From: JALOLG01 sp963776935
GTDB lineage: Bacteria > Actinomycetota > Acidimicrobiia > Acidimicrobiales > Ilumatobacteraceae
Direction of reading: 5' to 3'
Assembly: GCA_963776935.1 (NCBI GenBank)
Contig: CAVZOP010000001.1
Location: 496,001-560,000 of the forward strand
Length of the DNA: 64,000 nt
Part shown: positions 17,008-27,222 of the stretch, in pieces
Position numbering within the stretch: position 1 is the first letter of the stretch
How the letters are laid out: each line of letters starts with the position of its first letter
Notes under the pieces: generated by a model
The model's database searches: none
Seen by the model: the letters and a program-made list of their open reading frames with translations, nothing else
What the model was told of the DNA's origin: nothing
Position numbers and translations under genes: made by a program

Positions 17008-17842
17008 TCAGGCGAGGGTGGCGCGGAACTCGTCCTCGTGGGCGGCCCACCAGCGACGGCGCCGATCGAAGCGTTCCATGCCGCCCATGTCGTCCCACAT
17101 CTTGATGAAGTTCGGATCACCGGCCTCGACGTGGCGCCGGACGAACTCGCCCCCACGCGCGATCGTGCCCGCCAGAGCGTCAACGAGCTGCCGCCGTCCG
17201 GCGCCGTCGAGGCCGTACGCGTCGGCGACCAATCGCAACCGCGCCGAGCGGTCCGCCGGCTCCCAACCGAGCCGAGCCGCGCTCGACCTCGTCGTCGACG
17301 GGAACGCACATCCGCGCCATCTGGGCGACGTCGTACACGGGCCGCCCCGGGGCGGCGAAGTCGAAGTCGATGAGACCCACCGCTACCCCGTCGCGGAACA
17401 CGACGTTCTCGAGGCACACGTCGTTGTGGCAGACGAGCTCAGCTCCGTCGGGATCGACCATCTCGGTGCTCCACGTCGAACCGGACGTGTCGATCGTGCG
17501 GGACGCCTCGTGGAACCGGCGCATCAACACCGCGATCGACGCCAACGCGTCATCAGCCTGGGCCCACCACGGGTAGGGCGGCACCGCCACCTCACCCTCG
17601 ATGAAGACCAGTCGCTCGCGGCCATCGGCATCGACCCCGATCGGCTCCGAAGCACCTTCGAATCCGGCACTCCGCAACGAAGCCAGGAATCGGTGGATCG
17701 ACGAGGTCTGCGGATTCGCCGGCCGGAGCACGTGCTCACCGACACGCGTCACGGCACCGGCGTTCGCAACACCCCCGGCCAGTCCCTCCTCGTCTACCGA
17801 CCCAGTCTGCCACCGCGGTCCGCGCCCGTACCGTCGGTGCAC
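17008..17842 (-). CDS. APH family phosphotransferase, frameshifted
   Basis: A small-molecule kinase of the aminoglycoside/choline kinase-like superfamily. The catalytic Brenner motif is CHNDVCLENVVF (H-x-D-x4-N) and the Mg-binding DFDFAAPGRPVYDVAQMAR follows. The C-terminal helices continue in a second frame (WEPADRSARLRLVADAYGL to FRATLA). One extra base, most simply a T in the TT pair near 17266, explains the break. The start is a GTG at 17842, 13 bases after the anti-sigma stop on the same strand. The natural substrate is unknown; most chromosomal relatives are not resistance genes. Confidence 0.78.
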
Positions 17843-17855
17843 GAGCGTCCGGTGA

Positions 17856-18587
17856 CTACACCGCGCTCACGTACAGGATGTCGCCGGTCGGGCTCTCCGA
17901 GCCGGCCGCCGGCTCGAGCGTGATGCCCCACGCCACCGGCTGCTGCCCACTGTCGCCATCGATCTCGATGGCGTCGCGGATCGCACCGCCGGCGGCGCCG
18001 TCGAGCACGTTCATCGGCACCGGTCCCGACTCGTCGATCAACCACAGCTCGTACGCCATGCCGTCGGGCGCCTCCGGAAGATCGTCCGCCAGGAGCACCG
18101 CCCGCTCGGCGCCACCGGACCACGCCACCCGCACCTGACCGCCACCGTCGCCTTCGAGCGTGACGAGCCGGGCATCGGGTTGCTCGAACACCCGGGCCAA
18201 CTCGGTCGCGTACGCCGGTGAGTCGTCGCCGCCGACGATCAACGCCCCGGCCGTGAACACACCAGCCGCGGCGGCAGCCGCGACCACGGTCGCGATCGTC
18301 CGCCGGCGGCGGCGTCGACGCTCGGCCAGATCGGTGACCCCGGCCGGAAGGTGTGGCGAGAGCTGGCGGGTCTGGGCGATCTCGTCGAGCACCCGTCGTC
18401 GAAGGTCGGGTGGGGGCGCCATCGCCTCGGCCTCGGCCACCACCGCCAGCGTCGAGCGGAAGTCGAGCACATCGGTCCGGCACACCTCACAGCTCGGGTA
18501 GTGCGCCTCGAACGCGGCGCGCTCGCGGGCGTCGAGGGCGTCGAGGGCATACGCGGCCGCGAGGTGATGGATGTCGATGTCGCTCAC
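17856..18587 (-). CDS. rskA: Anti-sigma-K factor (RskA family)
   Basis: A 243-residue single-pass membrane regulator. The N-terminal anti-sigma domain HHLAAAYALDALDARER ends with the zinc-binding-like HYPSCEVC (H-x3-C-x2-C, around residues 29-36). A transmembrane helix follows a basic stop-transfer run (RRRRRRR then TIATVVAAAAAAGVFTAGALI, about residues 90-115). The extracytoplasmic RskA domain has AYELWLIDESGPVPMNVL and AWGITLEPAAGSESPTGDILY. The GTG start overlaps the sigma factor stop (GTGA), which gives coupled synthesis. It should hold the adjacent SigK-like factor inactive. Confidence 0.88.
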   Translation of the reverse strand: MSDIDIHHLAAAYALDALDARERAAFEAHYPSCEVCRTDVLDFRSTLAVVAEAEAMAPPPDLRRRVLDEIAQTRQLSPHLPAGVTDLAERRRRRRRTIATVVAAAAAAGVFTAGALIVGGDDSPAYATELARVFEQPDARLVTLEGDGGGQVRVAWSGGAERAVLLADDLPEAPDGMAYELWLIDESGPVPMNVLDGAAGGAIRDAIEIDGDSGQQPVAWGITLEPAAGSESPTGDILYVSAV

Positions 18588-19195
18588 GCCGCACCTCCTA
18601 GTTCGTCTCGAAGACGGATCATGCCGTCACGGATCCTGGTCTTCACGGTGCCCTCGGCGACGTGGAGCAGGACGGCCACCTCACGGTACGTGTGACCGCC
18701 GAAGTAGGCGAGCTCGACGGCTTCTCGCTGTACCCCGGTGAGGCGCTCGAGGGCCCGCCGGACCCGGGCTCGCTCGAACCTCGATTCGACCTCCTCGCTG
18801 ACGTCGTCGTAGTCGCGGACGACGTTCGACACCTCGCGGGCAACACGGTTGCGCGACGACTGCTCGGACCGGACGCGGTCGATGGCCCGGCGATGGGCGA
18901 CGGTCGCCACCCACGACGTGACCGAGCCGCGGGACTCGTCGAAGCGGGCGGCCAGCCGCCACAGCTCGACGAACACCTCCTGGGTGACCTCCTCCGACTG
19001 GGCGGGATCGCGGACGACCTTCAGCACGACACCGTGGACGAGCGGGGAGAGTGCGTCGTAGAGCTCGGCGAACGCGGCCTGATCGCCCCGACCGGCGCGT
19101 TGGAGCAGCACGGTGAGCGGATCGTCGATGTCCGTCGTGTCAGCCGACGACGACGTCGCCGTCCGGCGGACACGAAGGAACCGGTTCCCACCCAT
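18584..19195 (-). CDS. sigK: ECF RNA polymerase sigma factor, SigK-like
   Basis: A 203-residue extracytoplasmic-function sigma factor. Region 2 is visible in DQAAFAELYDALSPLVHGVV, DPAQSEEVTQEVFVELWR and SRGSVTSWVATVAHRRAIDRVR (about residues 35-105). Region 4 is visible in LERLTGVQREAVELAYFGGH and TYREVAVLLHVAEGTVKTRIR (about residues 140-190). The ATG at 19195 is chosen as the nearest start before the conserved region. It pairs with the overlapping RskA-type anti-sigma gene. SigK/RskA pairs usually respond to redox or envelope signals; the target genes are not identified here. Confidence 0.87.
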   Translation of the reverse strand: MGGNRFLRVRRTATSSSADTTDIDDPLTVLLQRAGRGDQAAFAELYDALSPLVHGVVLKVVRDPAQSEEVTQEVFVELWRLAARFDESRGSVTSWVATVAHRRAIDRVRSEQSSRNRVAREVSNVVRDYDDVSEEVESRFERARVRRALERLTGVQREAVELAYFGGHTYREVAVLLHVAEGTVKTRIRDGMIRLRDELGGAA

Positions 19196-19252
19196 GCTAT
19201 GAGTTCGCAGCCGAAGGACGTCTGGATTGCCCGATCCTGACATCATGACTGA

Positions 19253-19738
19253 ATGAGCTCGCTCACGACTGTTGCACCCACGTTCGTCGAGATGGCCCAC
19301 CGCATCGTGTGGTGCTCCGCCGCCAGCATCGACACCACCGGTCGACCCCGGAGTCGCATCCTGCACCCGTTCTGGGAGTGGGACGGTTCGACGCTCGTCG
19401 GTTGGATCGCGACCGGAAGGACCCCGCTCAAGGAATCCCACTTCGCCAGCGCGCCGTTCCTGTCGCTCAACTACTGGTCACCGAACCACGACACGTGCTG
19501 CGCCGACTGCGACGTCGAGTGGGACGACGCCGACGCGACCAAGACGCGTGTGTGGGATCTGTTCGCCGACGGACCCGCACCGGTCGGCTACGACCCGGCG
19601 ATGATCCCGCAGTGGAAGGACGGGCCACTCGGCGGGGCGTTCAGCGTGCTGCGACTCGACCCGTACCGGCTACGGGTGTTTCCCGGCACGGCGCTGCTCG
19701 GTGGGGGCGGCGAGATCGAGCGGTGGAGCCGCGGCTGA
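19253..19738 (+). CDS. Pyridoxamine 5'-phosphate oxidase-like (flavin split-barrel) protein
   Basis: A 161-residue protein of the PNPOx-like split-barrel fold: FVEMAHRIVWCSAASIDTTGRP, SRILHPFWEWDGSTLVGWI and the SPFLSLNYW-type strand (APFLSLNYWSPN). The C-terminus LRLDPYRLRVFPGTAL is typical of F420/FMN-binding relatives. A small CCADC cysteine group near residue 80 is unusual for the family. It is divergent from sigK. Cofactor and substrate are not predictable. Confidence 0.7.
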   Translation: MSSLTTVAPTFVEMAHRIVWCSAASIDTTGRPRSRILHPFWEWDGSTLVGWIATGRTPLKESHFASAPFLSLNYWSPNHDTCCADCDVEWDDADATKTRVWDLFADGPAPVGYDPAMIPQWKDGPLGGAFSVLRLDPYRLRVFPGTALLGGGGEIERWSRG

Positions 19739-19743
19739 CCAGC

Positions 19744-21691
19744 TCAGAGTCCGGCGAGACACGGGTGATCGACGAACTCGTCGAGCGCTGACGCGTCGTC
19801 GAGGGCCCCGGTCTCGGCGACCGTGCCGCCATTCACGATCGTGCGTACGGCGATCTCGACGAGCTTGCCCGACTTCGTGCGCGGGATCCGGTTGACCTGG
19901 CCGATCGCGGCCGGGACGTGTCGCGGCGACAGCTCCGAACGGATCCGCGCCCGGAGGTCGGCGATCAGCTCGTCGTCGAGCACGTGGCCGTCGCGCAGCC
20001 GGACGAACAGCACGATCACCTGGTCGTCGCCGACGATCCGTGGGACGGCGATCGAATCGGCGACAGCCGGATGGCGGTCGACCGTGCGGTAGATCTCGGC
20101 CGTGCCGATGCGTACGCCGCCCGGGTTCAACGTGGCATCGGAACGCCCGTGGATCACGAAACCGCCGTCGGCCGTCCGCGTCGTGCGGTCACCCTGGTGC
20201 CACCGGCCGGGGAACCGCTCGTAGTACGCCGCCCGGTACCGGCTGCCGTCGGTGTCGTCGACGAAGCCGAGCGGCTGCGACGGGAACGGCCGGTCGACGA
20301 CCAGTTCGCCCTGCTGCTCGACGACGGGCCGGCCGTCGTCGTCGACGACGTCGGCGGCGACCCCGAGTGCCGGGCCCTGGATCACGCCCGCCCGCACCTG
20401 CTCGGTCGGATATCCGGCGACGAGGCACCCGCAGAGGTCGGTGCCACCCGAGACCGACGCGAGGTGGGCGTCGGGCGCCACGGCGGCGTACACCCATGCG
20501 AACCGGTCGGTCGACAGCGGCGAACCGGTCGACGAGATCGTGCGGAGCGAGTCGAGCCGGTGCGAGACACGAGGTTCGAGGCCGACCTTGGCGCACTCGT
20601 CGAGGTACTTGGCGCTGGTTCCGAACATCGTCACCCGCTCGGCGTCGACGACATCCCACAGCGCTGTCGGGCCGGGATGGAACGGCGACCCGTCGTACGA
20701 GACGACCGTTGCGCCGGCCGCCAACGCGCTGACGACCCAGTTCCACATCATCCAACCGGTGGTCGTGAACTGGAACACGACGTCGCCGTGGTGGATGTCG
20801 CTGTGCAGGACGTGCTCGCTCAGATGCTTGAGCAGCACGCCGCCGGCGCGGTGGACGATCGCCTTCGGCTTGCCGGTGGTGCCGGACGAGAACAGCACGT
20901 ACCAGGGATGGTCGTACGGGAACAGCTCGAACTCGGCGCAGGGCGTCGCCGCGCCGACCCAGTCGTCCCACCCGACCCAGCCGGCCCCGGTCGGTGCGGC
21001 GGCGATCATCACCCCACGCCGGACACCGAGCCGGTCGCCGAGTGCCGTCGCCCTGGCGACGGTGTCGTGCTGCCTGCCCGCGTAGGAGTGCCGACCGGTC
21101 GTGACGAGCACGGCCGGATCGAGTTGGCCGAACCGGTCGACGAGGGCGTCCTCTCCGAAGTCCGGCGACGCGCTCGGCGAACGTGGCGCCGACGGCGGCG
21201 GCGGCGAGGCCGATCACGACCGATTCGATCGAGTACGGCACGACGGCGACGACGTGGTCGCCAGGACCTACGCCGTCGGCGAGCAGCGCGCCAGCCGTGG
21301 CGCGGACGGCGTCGGACAGCTCGTGGCGAGTGAGCACACGGCGCGTACCGTCCTCGCCGATGACGACCAGGGCGTCGTTGTCGGTGGGTTCGCCGAGCAG
21401 CACGCTCGCGACGTTCAGGCGGCCGTCCGGGAAGAACGACGGCGCCGCCGCCACGTCACTGCCGACGTCGCCGAGCGAGCCGCGGTGCGGCCCGAGCCCA
21501 CCCAGGTCCCACACCGCCGTCCAGAACGCTCCCGGGTCGTCGATCGTCCAACGGTGGAGGACATCGGGATCCGACGCCGCCGCGGGTGGCGCGCCGTACT
21601 TCTCGACGGCGTCGGCGGCGAATCGCGACCAGTTGCTGGACGCGATCCGCTCCGGCGACGGTGTCCAGATGACGTCTCCGCGGGCGACCAT
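19744..21691 (-). CDS. Acetoacetyl-CoA synthetase, frameshifted
   Basis: An adenylate-forming acid-CoA ligase of about 648 residues, the usual length for acetoacetate-CoA ligase. The N-terminus WTPSPERIASSNWSRFAADA is characteristic. The AMP-binding P-loop is SSGTTGKPKAIVHRAGG (about residue 265) with TTGWMMWNWVVSAL. The hinge and C-terminal lysine are in GDRTTRTADGGFVIHGRSD and IPRTKSGKLVEIAVR. The conserved SPDFGEDALVDRFGQ segment is in a different frame from the N-terminus; one extra base near 21170 explains this. It would activate acetoacetate or a similar acid for carbon or polyester metabolism. Confidence 0.85.
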
Positions 21692-21707
21692 GCCGGACGC
21701 CGGCGGT

Positions 21708-24003
21708 TCAGCTCGCGGCCTGGAGCGCCGCCCACACCCGCTGGCCCGTCAGCGGCATGTCGATGTGCTTGACGCCGAGATGCGACACGGCGTCGATCAC
21801 CGCGTTGTGGATCGCCGGGGTCGACCCGATCGTCCCCGACTCACCGATGCCCTTGGCGCCCATCGGGTTACGGGGCGACGGTGTCTCGGTGTTCGACACC
21901 TCGAACGACGGCAGCTCGGCGGCCGACGGGATCGCGTAGTCGGCGAGGTTGCTCGTGATCGGGTTGCCGTCGGAGTCGTACGAGACCATCTCGTACAGCG
22001 CCTGGGCGGCACCCTGGGCGATGCCACCGTGCTGCTGGCCGCGCACGAGCAACGGGTTGAGGATCCGCCCGCAGTCGTCGACCGCGATGTGGCGCAGCAG
22101 TTCGACCCCGCCGGTCTCGGTGTCGACCTCGACGAGCGCGATGTGGGCGCCGAACGGGAACGTGGAGTCCGTCCCGTCGAAGTCGAGCTCGTGGGCGAGT
22201 CCGGGCTCCATCTCGGCCGGCCGGCGCGAATCGTCACCGGCTGCCTGGGCCAGGTCGGCCCATGTGAGCGCGTTGGCCGGGACACCGGCGACGTGGAGGC
22301 CGCCGCCACCCACGACGATGTCGGCCGCGTTCGCCTCGAGCAGGTGCCCGGCGAGCTGCTTGGCCTTGTCGAGCACCGTCTCGCTGGCGATGTGCACGGC
22401 GGATCCGGCGGTCTGCAGCGAGCGCGAACCCATCGTGCCGGCACCGCGGTGGATGTCGTCGGTGTCGGACTGCAGGATCGTGATGTCGCTCATCGGCACG
22501 CCCAGCATGTCGCTGATGATCATCGAGAAGGCCGTGATGTGCCCCTGCCCGTGGGCGCTCGTACCCACCCAGCCGGTGACCTTGCCATCCTCGCCGACCG
22601 CCACCTTGCCGTACTCGACGTGCAGCCCGATCGGCGCCGTGACCTCGACGTACGCCGACACCCCGATGCCGAGCTGCTTGACGTCACCGCTCGCCCGGCG
22701 CGTCGCCTGGTCGGCGAGCAGCGACGGGTAGTCGGCCGCCGCCAGCACGGCGTCGAGCGCTTGCTCGTACTCTCCGCAGTCGTAGTTGGCGCCGCCGAGC
22801 GTCGTGAGCGGGAACGAGGCGGCGGCGAGGAAGTTGCGACGGCGAAGCTCGGCCGGGTCGATGCCGAGCTCGTCGGCGGCGACGTCGATCACGCGCTCGA
22901 GCATCTGCGTCGCCTCCGGGCGTCCGGCGCCGCGATACGCAGCCGTCGATGTCGTGTTCGTCACGACGGACACGGCGTGGAAGCGGATCTTCGGGAAGTT
23001 GTAGACGCCCTGGCTCATCATCTGCGTGAGCACGGGGAGGAAGGCACCGATGCCCGGGTACGCGCCGGCCTCGGCGACGACGTCGACGTCGAGCCCGACG
23101 AACGTGCCGTCGGCGTCGGTTCCGATGCGGGTGTTCATCACCATCCCCCGACCGTGGACCATCGACACCATGTTCTCGCTGCGGCCTTCGGTCCACTTGA
23201 CCGGCCGACCGATCGCCCGGGCGAGCTCACTGATGAGGACGTGCTCGGTGTACAGACCGGCCTTGGGGCCGAAGCCGCCGCCGACCATCGGTGCTGCGAC
23301 GCGGAGGCTGGTGGCCTCCATGCCGAGCTGGGCGGCGAGGGCGTCGCGGACGGCGACGGGGTTCTGGCTCGGGATCCACACGGTGAGCTGCCCGTCCGCG
23401 CCGGGGATCGCGACGCAGCCGTTGGTCTCCATGGGAACGCCGGCCAGACGCTGGCTGACCGTGCGGCACTCCGACACGTGGGCGGCGCCGTCGAGCGGGT
23501 CGCCGTCCTCGAGGCCGATCCCGGTCTCGAACACGACGTTCGACCCATGCTCCTCGAACAGCAGGGGCGCGCCCGCGACGGCGGCCGCCTCGGGGTCGAT
23601 GATCGCCGGCAACGGATCGATGTCGACGACCACTGCCTCGGCGGCGTCGACGGCCTGGGCCAGCGTCTCGGCCACGATGACCGCCACGATGTCGCCGACG
23701 AGACGTACCTTGCCCTTGGCCAGCGGCGGACGCGCGGTCACCGGAGGCATCAACGGGAACGACAGGAACGGCGCGATCTCGAACGTGTCGGCCGAGTGGG
23801 CGGCGATCACACCCGGCATCGCCGCCGCCGCGCTCGACATCGACCGAGTTGAGCGTGCCGTGGGCGAACGAGGACCGCACGAAGTAGGCGTGGGTGAGGC
23901 CGTCGACGGCCATGTCGTCGTAGTACCTGTCGGCACCGGTCAACAACGACGGATCCTCCCGACGCAGCACCGCGTGACCGAGGATCGAACCTTCTGCTGG
24001 CAT
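21708..24003 (-). CDS. Molybdenum hydroxylase large subunit (xanthine dehydrogenase/CoxL form II family), frameshifted
   Basis: About 764 residues. The N-terminal SILGHAVLRREDPSLLTGAD and HAYFVRSSFAHGTLNSVDVE are in one frame. From MPGVIAAHSADTFEIAPFL the protein continues in another to the stop at 21708. One extra base in the GC tract near 23830-23840 explains this. Molybdopterin sites include GGFGPKAGLYTEHVL, AYRGAGRPEA, GQGHITAFSMI and GIGESGT with the catalytic Glu. AYRGAGR is the form II signature, not the AYxCSFR of true CO dehydrogenase. The FAD and 2Fe-2S subunits expected for this enzyme are not beside it. It could oxidise an aromatic aldehyde or N-heterocycle; that is inference from the neighbourhood. 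Confidence 0.83.
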
Positions 24004-24076
24004 CGTGCACTTCCCCTTCTCGACGTTCCCGGGGGGAGTATCGCGCACCAGCACGCCGAACCTCTCCCCCGGGTCT

Positions 24077-24117
24077 TGTGTTCTGATAGCGAACTTTCTA
24101 TTCTGTGAACGAACACA
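24077..24117. promoter_or_regulatory. Possible IclR operator, inverted repeat TGTGTTC...GAACACA
   Basis: TGTGTTC (24077-24083) and GAACACA (24111-24117) form a perfect 7-base inverted repeat across an AT-rich core between the divergent hydroxylase and IclR genes. The core also holds GATAGC and TATTCT, possible -10 elements. The position suits autoregulation. Confidence 0.3.
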
Positions 24118-24164
24118 GCGAACGCCGGATCTCGGCGGCAGCCAGAGCGTGAAGAGGGGTGCCG

Positions 24165-24846
24165 ATGTCGACCAGCCAGACGCTCGATCGCGGCCTCGCC
24201 GTCCTCGAGTCGATCGCCTGGGCCGCCGCCCCGCCGACGATCGACGAGCTGGCCGACGAGTACGGCGTGCACCGATCGATCACGTATCGCATCATCCGCA
24301 CGCTCGAGGCGCGGCACCTCGTGCGGCGTGACGCGTCCGGGCGGTGCCACGCCGGGGTCCGACTCGCGTCGCTCGCTCGCGGCGTGCGGGCACCGTTGCT
24401 GACGGCCGCCGTCCCCGTGCTGACGGCGCTTGCCAACGAGCTCGCCATGACGTCGTTCCTCGTCGTGCGCGACGGCGACGACGCCGTGACGATCGAGAGC
24501 GTCGAGCCCCGGACGAGCGAAGTCCACCTCGCCTATCGCCCCGGCATCCGCCACCCGGTCGCGCTGGGCGCGCCTGGAATCGCGCTGCTGGCCGGTGGAC
24601 CATCGATCGACGGCGAGCGGGCCGAGGTCGGCGTCGCCAGGCGTCGCGGCTGGGCGGTGTCGGCGGGAGAGGTCATCGCCGGGCTGGCGTCGGTCGCCGC
24701 CCCGATCACCGACGGATCCGACGGCGTGGTCGGCGCGGTCGGCGCGGTTGCCGTCGTCCACCTCGCCGCGGCCGACGTCGACACCGACGCCATCGGTCGT
24801 CGGGTCGCGGCCGCGGCACAGCGCGATTTCGGAGATGACCTCGTGA
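24165..24846 (+). CDS. IclR family transcriptional regulator
   Basis: The winged helix-turn-helix reads TLDRGLAVLESIAWAAAP, then TIDELADEYGVHRSITYRII and RTLEARHLVRRD (residues 6-60). The effector domain has AMTSFLVVRDGDDAVTIES, RPGIRHPVALGAPGIALLAG and GWAVSAGEVIAGLASVAAPI. ATG 24165 follows AGAGGGG at good spacing. As written there is no stop, and the frame runs on into the P450. Removing one base near 24818-24822 would end the protein ISEMTS with the TGA at 24844, overlapping the P450 GTG start (GTGA). The end given assumes that. It probably controls the flanking aromatic-catabolism genes. Confidence 0.78.
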
Positions 24847-26133
24847 CGACGCCCGCCGGCAGCTACCACCGGGCGCCGGGCGAGGTTCCACCGCCGCCCG
24901 CCGGTTGTCCCGTCCACCACACGTGGAGCCCGCTCGACGACGACTACCTGCGTGACCCGTACGCGATCGCGGCCCGCCTGCGCGACGACACGCCCGTGTT
25001 CTACGCCGAGGAGCTGGGCTACCTGGTGATCACTCGCATGGAGGACATCGACGCCGTCTTCCGCAACCCCGACGTGTTCGCGTCGGCCAACGTGCAGGAT
25101 CCGGTGTTCCCGTTGAGCGACGGGGCGACCGAGGTGCTCGCGGCACCCGACTTCGACCCGATCGCGGTGATGTCGAACCGGCCCGAGCCCGACCACGGCC
25201 GGATCCGTGTGTACACCCGCCAGGGCTTCTCGCGGCGGCGGCTGAAATCGCTCGAGCCGTACGTGCGCCGCCGCAGCCACGAGCTGATCGACGCCATGCT
25301 CGCCAGCGGCTCGCCGGCCGAGTTCATCGACGCCCTGGCGTTCCCATTGCCCGGTGAGACCGTGTTCCGGTTCATCGGGTTCCCGGAGGGCGACGACGAG
25401 ACGCTCAAGCACTGGTGCAGCGATCGCAAGGCGTTCTCGTGGGGCAAGCCGTCGCCGGCCGAGCAGGTCGAGATCGCCGAGAAGCTGCTCGCCTACTGGC
25501 GCTACTGCCGCGACTTCACGGCCGCGAAACGTGACGCACGTGACGATGACTTCGCGTCCGAGCTGCTCGACGCCCACGACGCCGACCCCGACGACCTCAC
25601 CTATCGCGAGGTCGAGTCGATCATCTACGGCCTCTCGTTCGCCGGTCACGAGGCCGTCACCAACCTGATCTGCAACTGCCTGGTCTGCCTCCTGCCGCGA
25701 ACGCGACCAGTGGAACGAGCTCGTCGCCGATCCGACGCTGATCCCGAACGCCGTCGAGGAGGTGCTGCGGTACGAGTCGAGCCAGATCTCGTGGCGCCGG
25801 ATCACCACCCAGCCGACGACGCTGGCGGGCTTCGACATCCCGGCCGGCACCCAGATCCTGATGAACTTCGCCTCGGCGAACCGCCAGCCGGACCTGTTCG
25901 ACGATCCCGACACGTTCGACATCCACCGCGCCAACGCCGCCCAGCACATCTCGTTCGGCAAGGGCATCCACTATTGCCTCGGAGCCAACCTCGCCAAGTT
26001 CGAGGCTCAGCTCGTGCTCGAGGCGCTCGTCGAGCGGGTTCCCGCTCTGCGTCTGGTCGAGGGCCAGCAGCTGACGTCGTTCCCCAACATCACGTTCCGT
26101 GGTCCCGAACGCCTCGAAGTGACCTGGGACTGA
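24843..26133 (+). CDS. Cytochrome P450, frameshifted
   Basis: A bacterial class I P450 of about 430 residues. The heme-cysteine loop is FGKGIHYCLGANLAKFE (near 25960-26010), the ExxR is in VEEVLRYES, and the I-helix is GLSFAGHEAVTNLI. The N-terminus PPAGCPVHHTWSPLDDDYLRDPYA is normal. The first two thirds are in frame 3 and the rest in frame 1; one extra C in the CC pair at 25695-25696 explains it, restoring LLRERDQWNELVADPTL. In an aromatic-acid cluster the likely role is O-demethylation or ring hydroxylation feeding protocatechuate, but the substrate is not shown by sequence. A ferredoxin partner gene is not adjacent. Confidence 0.85.
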
Positions 26134-26145
26134 GCATCGACAAGA

Positions 26146-27222
26146 ATGCGCGCCATGGACGGTGTGCGCTGCATGGTGATCCGCGGCGGGACGTCGAAGG
26201 GCGCCTACTTCCTGCGTGACGACCTGCCAGACGACGATGCCGCGCGCGACGAGTTGTTGATGCGGATCATGGGCACGCCCGATGCCCGCCAGATCGACGG
26301 GATCGGCGGCGCCCATCCGCTCACGAGCAAGGTCGCCGTGGTGTGGCCCTCTGACGACGACGATGTGGATGTCGAGTACCTGTTCCTCCAGGTCGTCGTC
26401 GACCAGCCGATCGTCACCGATCGCCAGAACTGCGGCAACCTGCTCGCCGGGGTCGCTCCGTTCGCGATCGAGCGCGGCCTCATCGCCGCCGGCGGCACCG
26501 AGGCATCGGTTCGGATCCACATGATCAACACCGACAGCGTGGCGATCGCCACGTTCCCGGTCGCCGGCGGGATGCCGGTCTACTCGGGCGACACCGCGAT
26601 CGCGGGGGTACCGGGCACGGCGGCGGCGATCCGGCTCGACTTCACCGACATCGCCGGCGGGTCCTGCGGCGCACTGCTCCCGACCGGCCATGCCGTCGAC
26701 ACGATCGCCGGCACGGAGGTGACGCTCATCGACAACGGGATGCCGGTCGTCGTCCTGCGCGCCACCGACCTCGACGTCACGGGGTACGAGGAACCGGCCG
26801 AGCTGGAAGCGAACGAACAGCTGCGGTCGCGCCTCGAGGACATCCGGTTGCAGGCCGGCAAGCTGATGAACCTCGGCGACGTGACGTCGACCACCGTCCC
26901 CAAGCTCACGCTCGTCGCCCCGCCACGCGACGGCGGTTCGATCAGTACCCGGACGTTCATCCCCCATCGGGTCCACGACGCGATCGGCGTGCTCGGCGCC
27001 GTCTCGGTGGCGACGGCGGCCCTGCTCCCCGACTCGCCCGCCAACCGCGTGCTCGCCGGCGGGCGCGACGGGCTGGTCGTGGTCGAGCACCCGACCGGGA
27101 CGTTCGACGCCTCGATCGACGTCACGTTCGCGGCCGACGGCACTCCCGAGGTCGGTCGGGCGGGCATCATCCGCACGGCGCGCAAGCTGATGGACGGCGT
27201 CGTGTTCCCGCGTGGCTACTGA
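26146..27222 (+). CDS. galD: 4-oxalomesaconate tautomerase (PrpF/GalD family)
   Basis: A 358-residue PrpF-type isomerase. The N-terminus MDGVRCMVIRGGTSKGAYF is the family signature; QNCGNLLAGVAPFAIERGL carries the conserved cysteine region, and GGSCGALLPTGHAVD the second half-site. GalD interconverts keto and enol forms of 4-oxalomesaconate in the gallate and protocatechuate 4,5-cleavage pathways. It starts 12 bases after the P450 and its stop overlaps the start of ligI by one base, so IclR, P450, galD and ligI are likely co-transcribed. PrpF-type aconitate isomerase is the main alternative, but the neighbours favour GalD. Confidence 0.85.
   Translation: MRAMDGVRCMVIRGGTSKGAYFLRDDLPDDDAARDELLMRIMGTPDARQIDGIGGAHPLTSKVAVVWPSDDDDVDVEYLFLQVVVDQPIVTDRQNCGNLLAGVAPFAIERGLIAAGGTEASVRIHMINTDSVAIATFPVAGGMPVYSGDTAIAGVPGTAAAIRLDFTDIAGGSCGALLPTGHAVDTIAGTEVTLIDNGMPVVVLRATDLDVTGYEEPAELEANEQLRSRLEDIRLQAGKLMNLGDVTSTTVPKLTLVAPPRDGGSISTRTFIPHRVHDAIGVLGAVSVATAALLPDSPANRVLAGGRDGLVVVEHPTGTFDASIDVTFAADGTPEVGRAGIIRTARKLMDGVVFPRGY

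Noticed and set aside
21183..23852. Very long open frames on the plus strand opposite the synthetase and hydroxylase genes
   Set aside because: They have Arg/Pro/Gly/Ser-rich composition and no domain; they are stop-poor shadows expected at this GC content.
21708..24003. Aerobic carbon monoxide dehydrogenase (CoxL)
   Set aside because: The active-site loop reads AYRGAGR (form II) and not the AYxCSFR of true CO dehydrogenase, and coxM/coxS are absent.
24165..26133. A genuine IclR-P450 fusion protein
   Set aside because: A GTGA stop/start overlap in the adjacent frame and the presence of many single-base insertions nearby make two coupled genes more likely.
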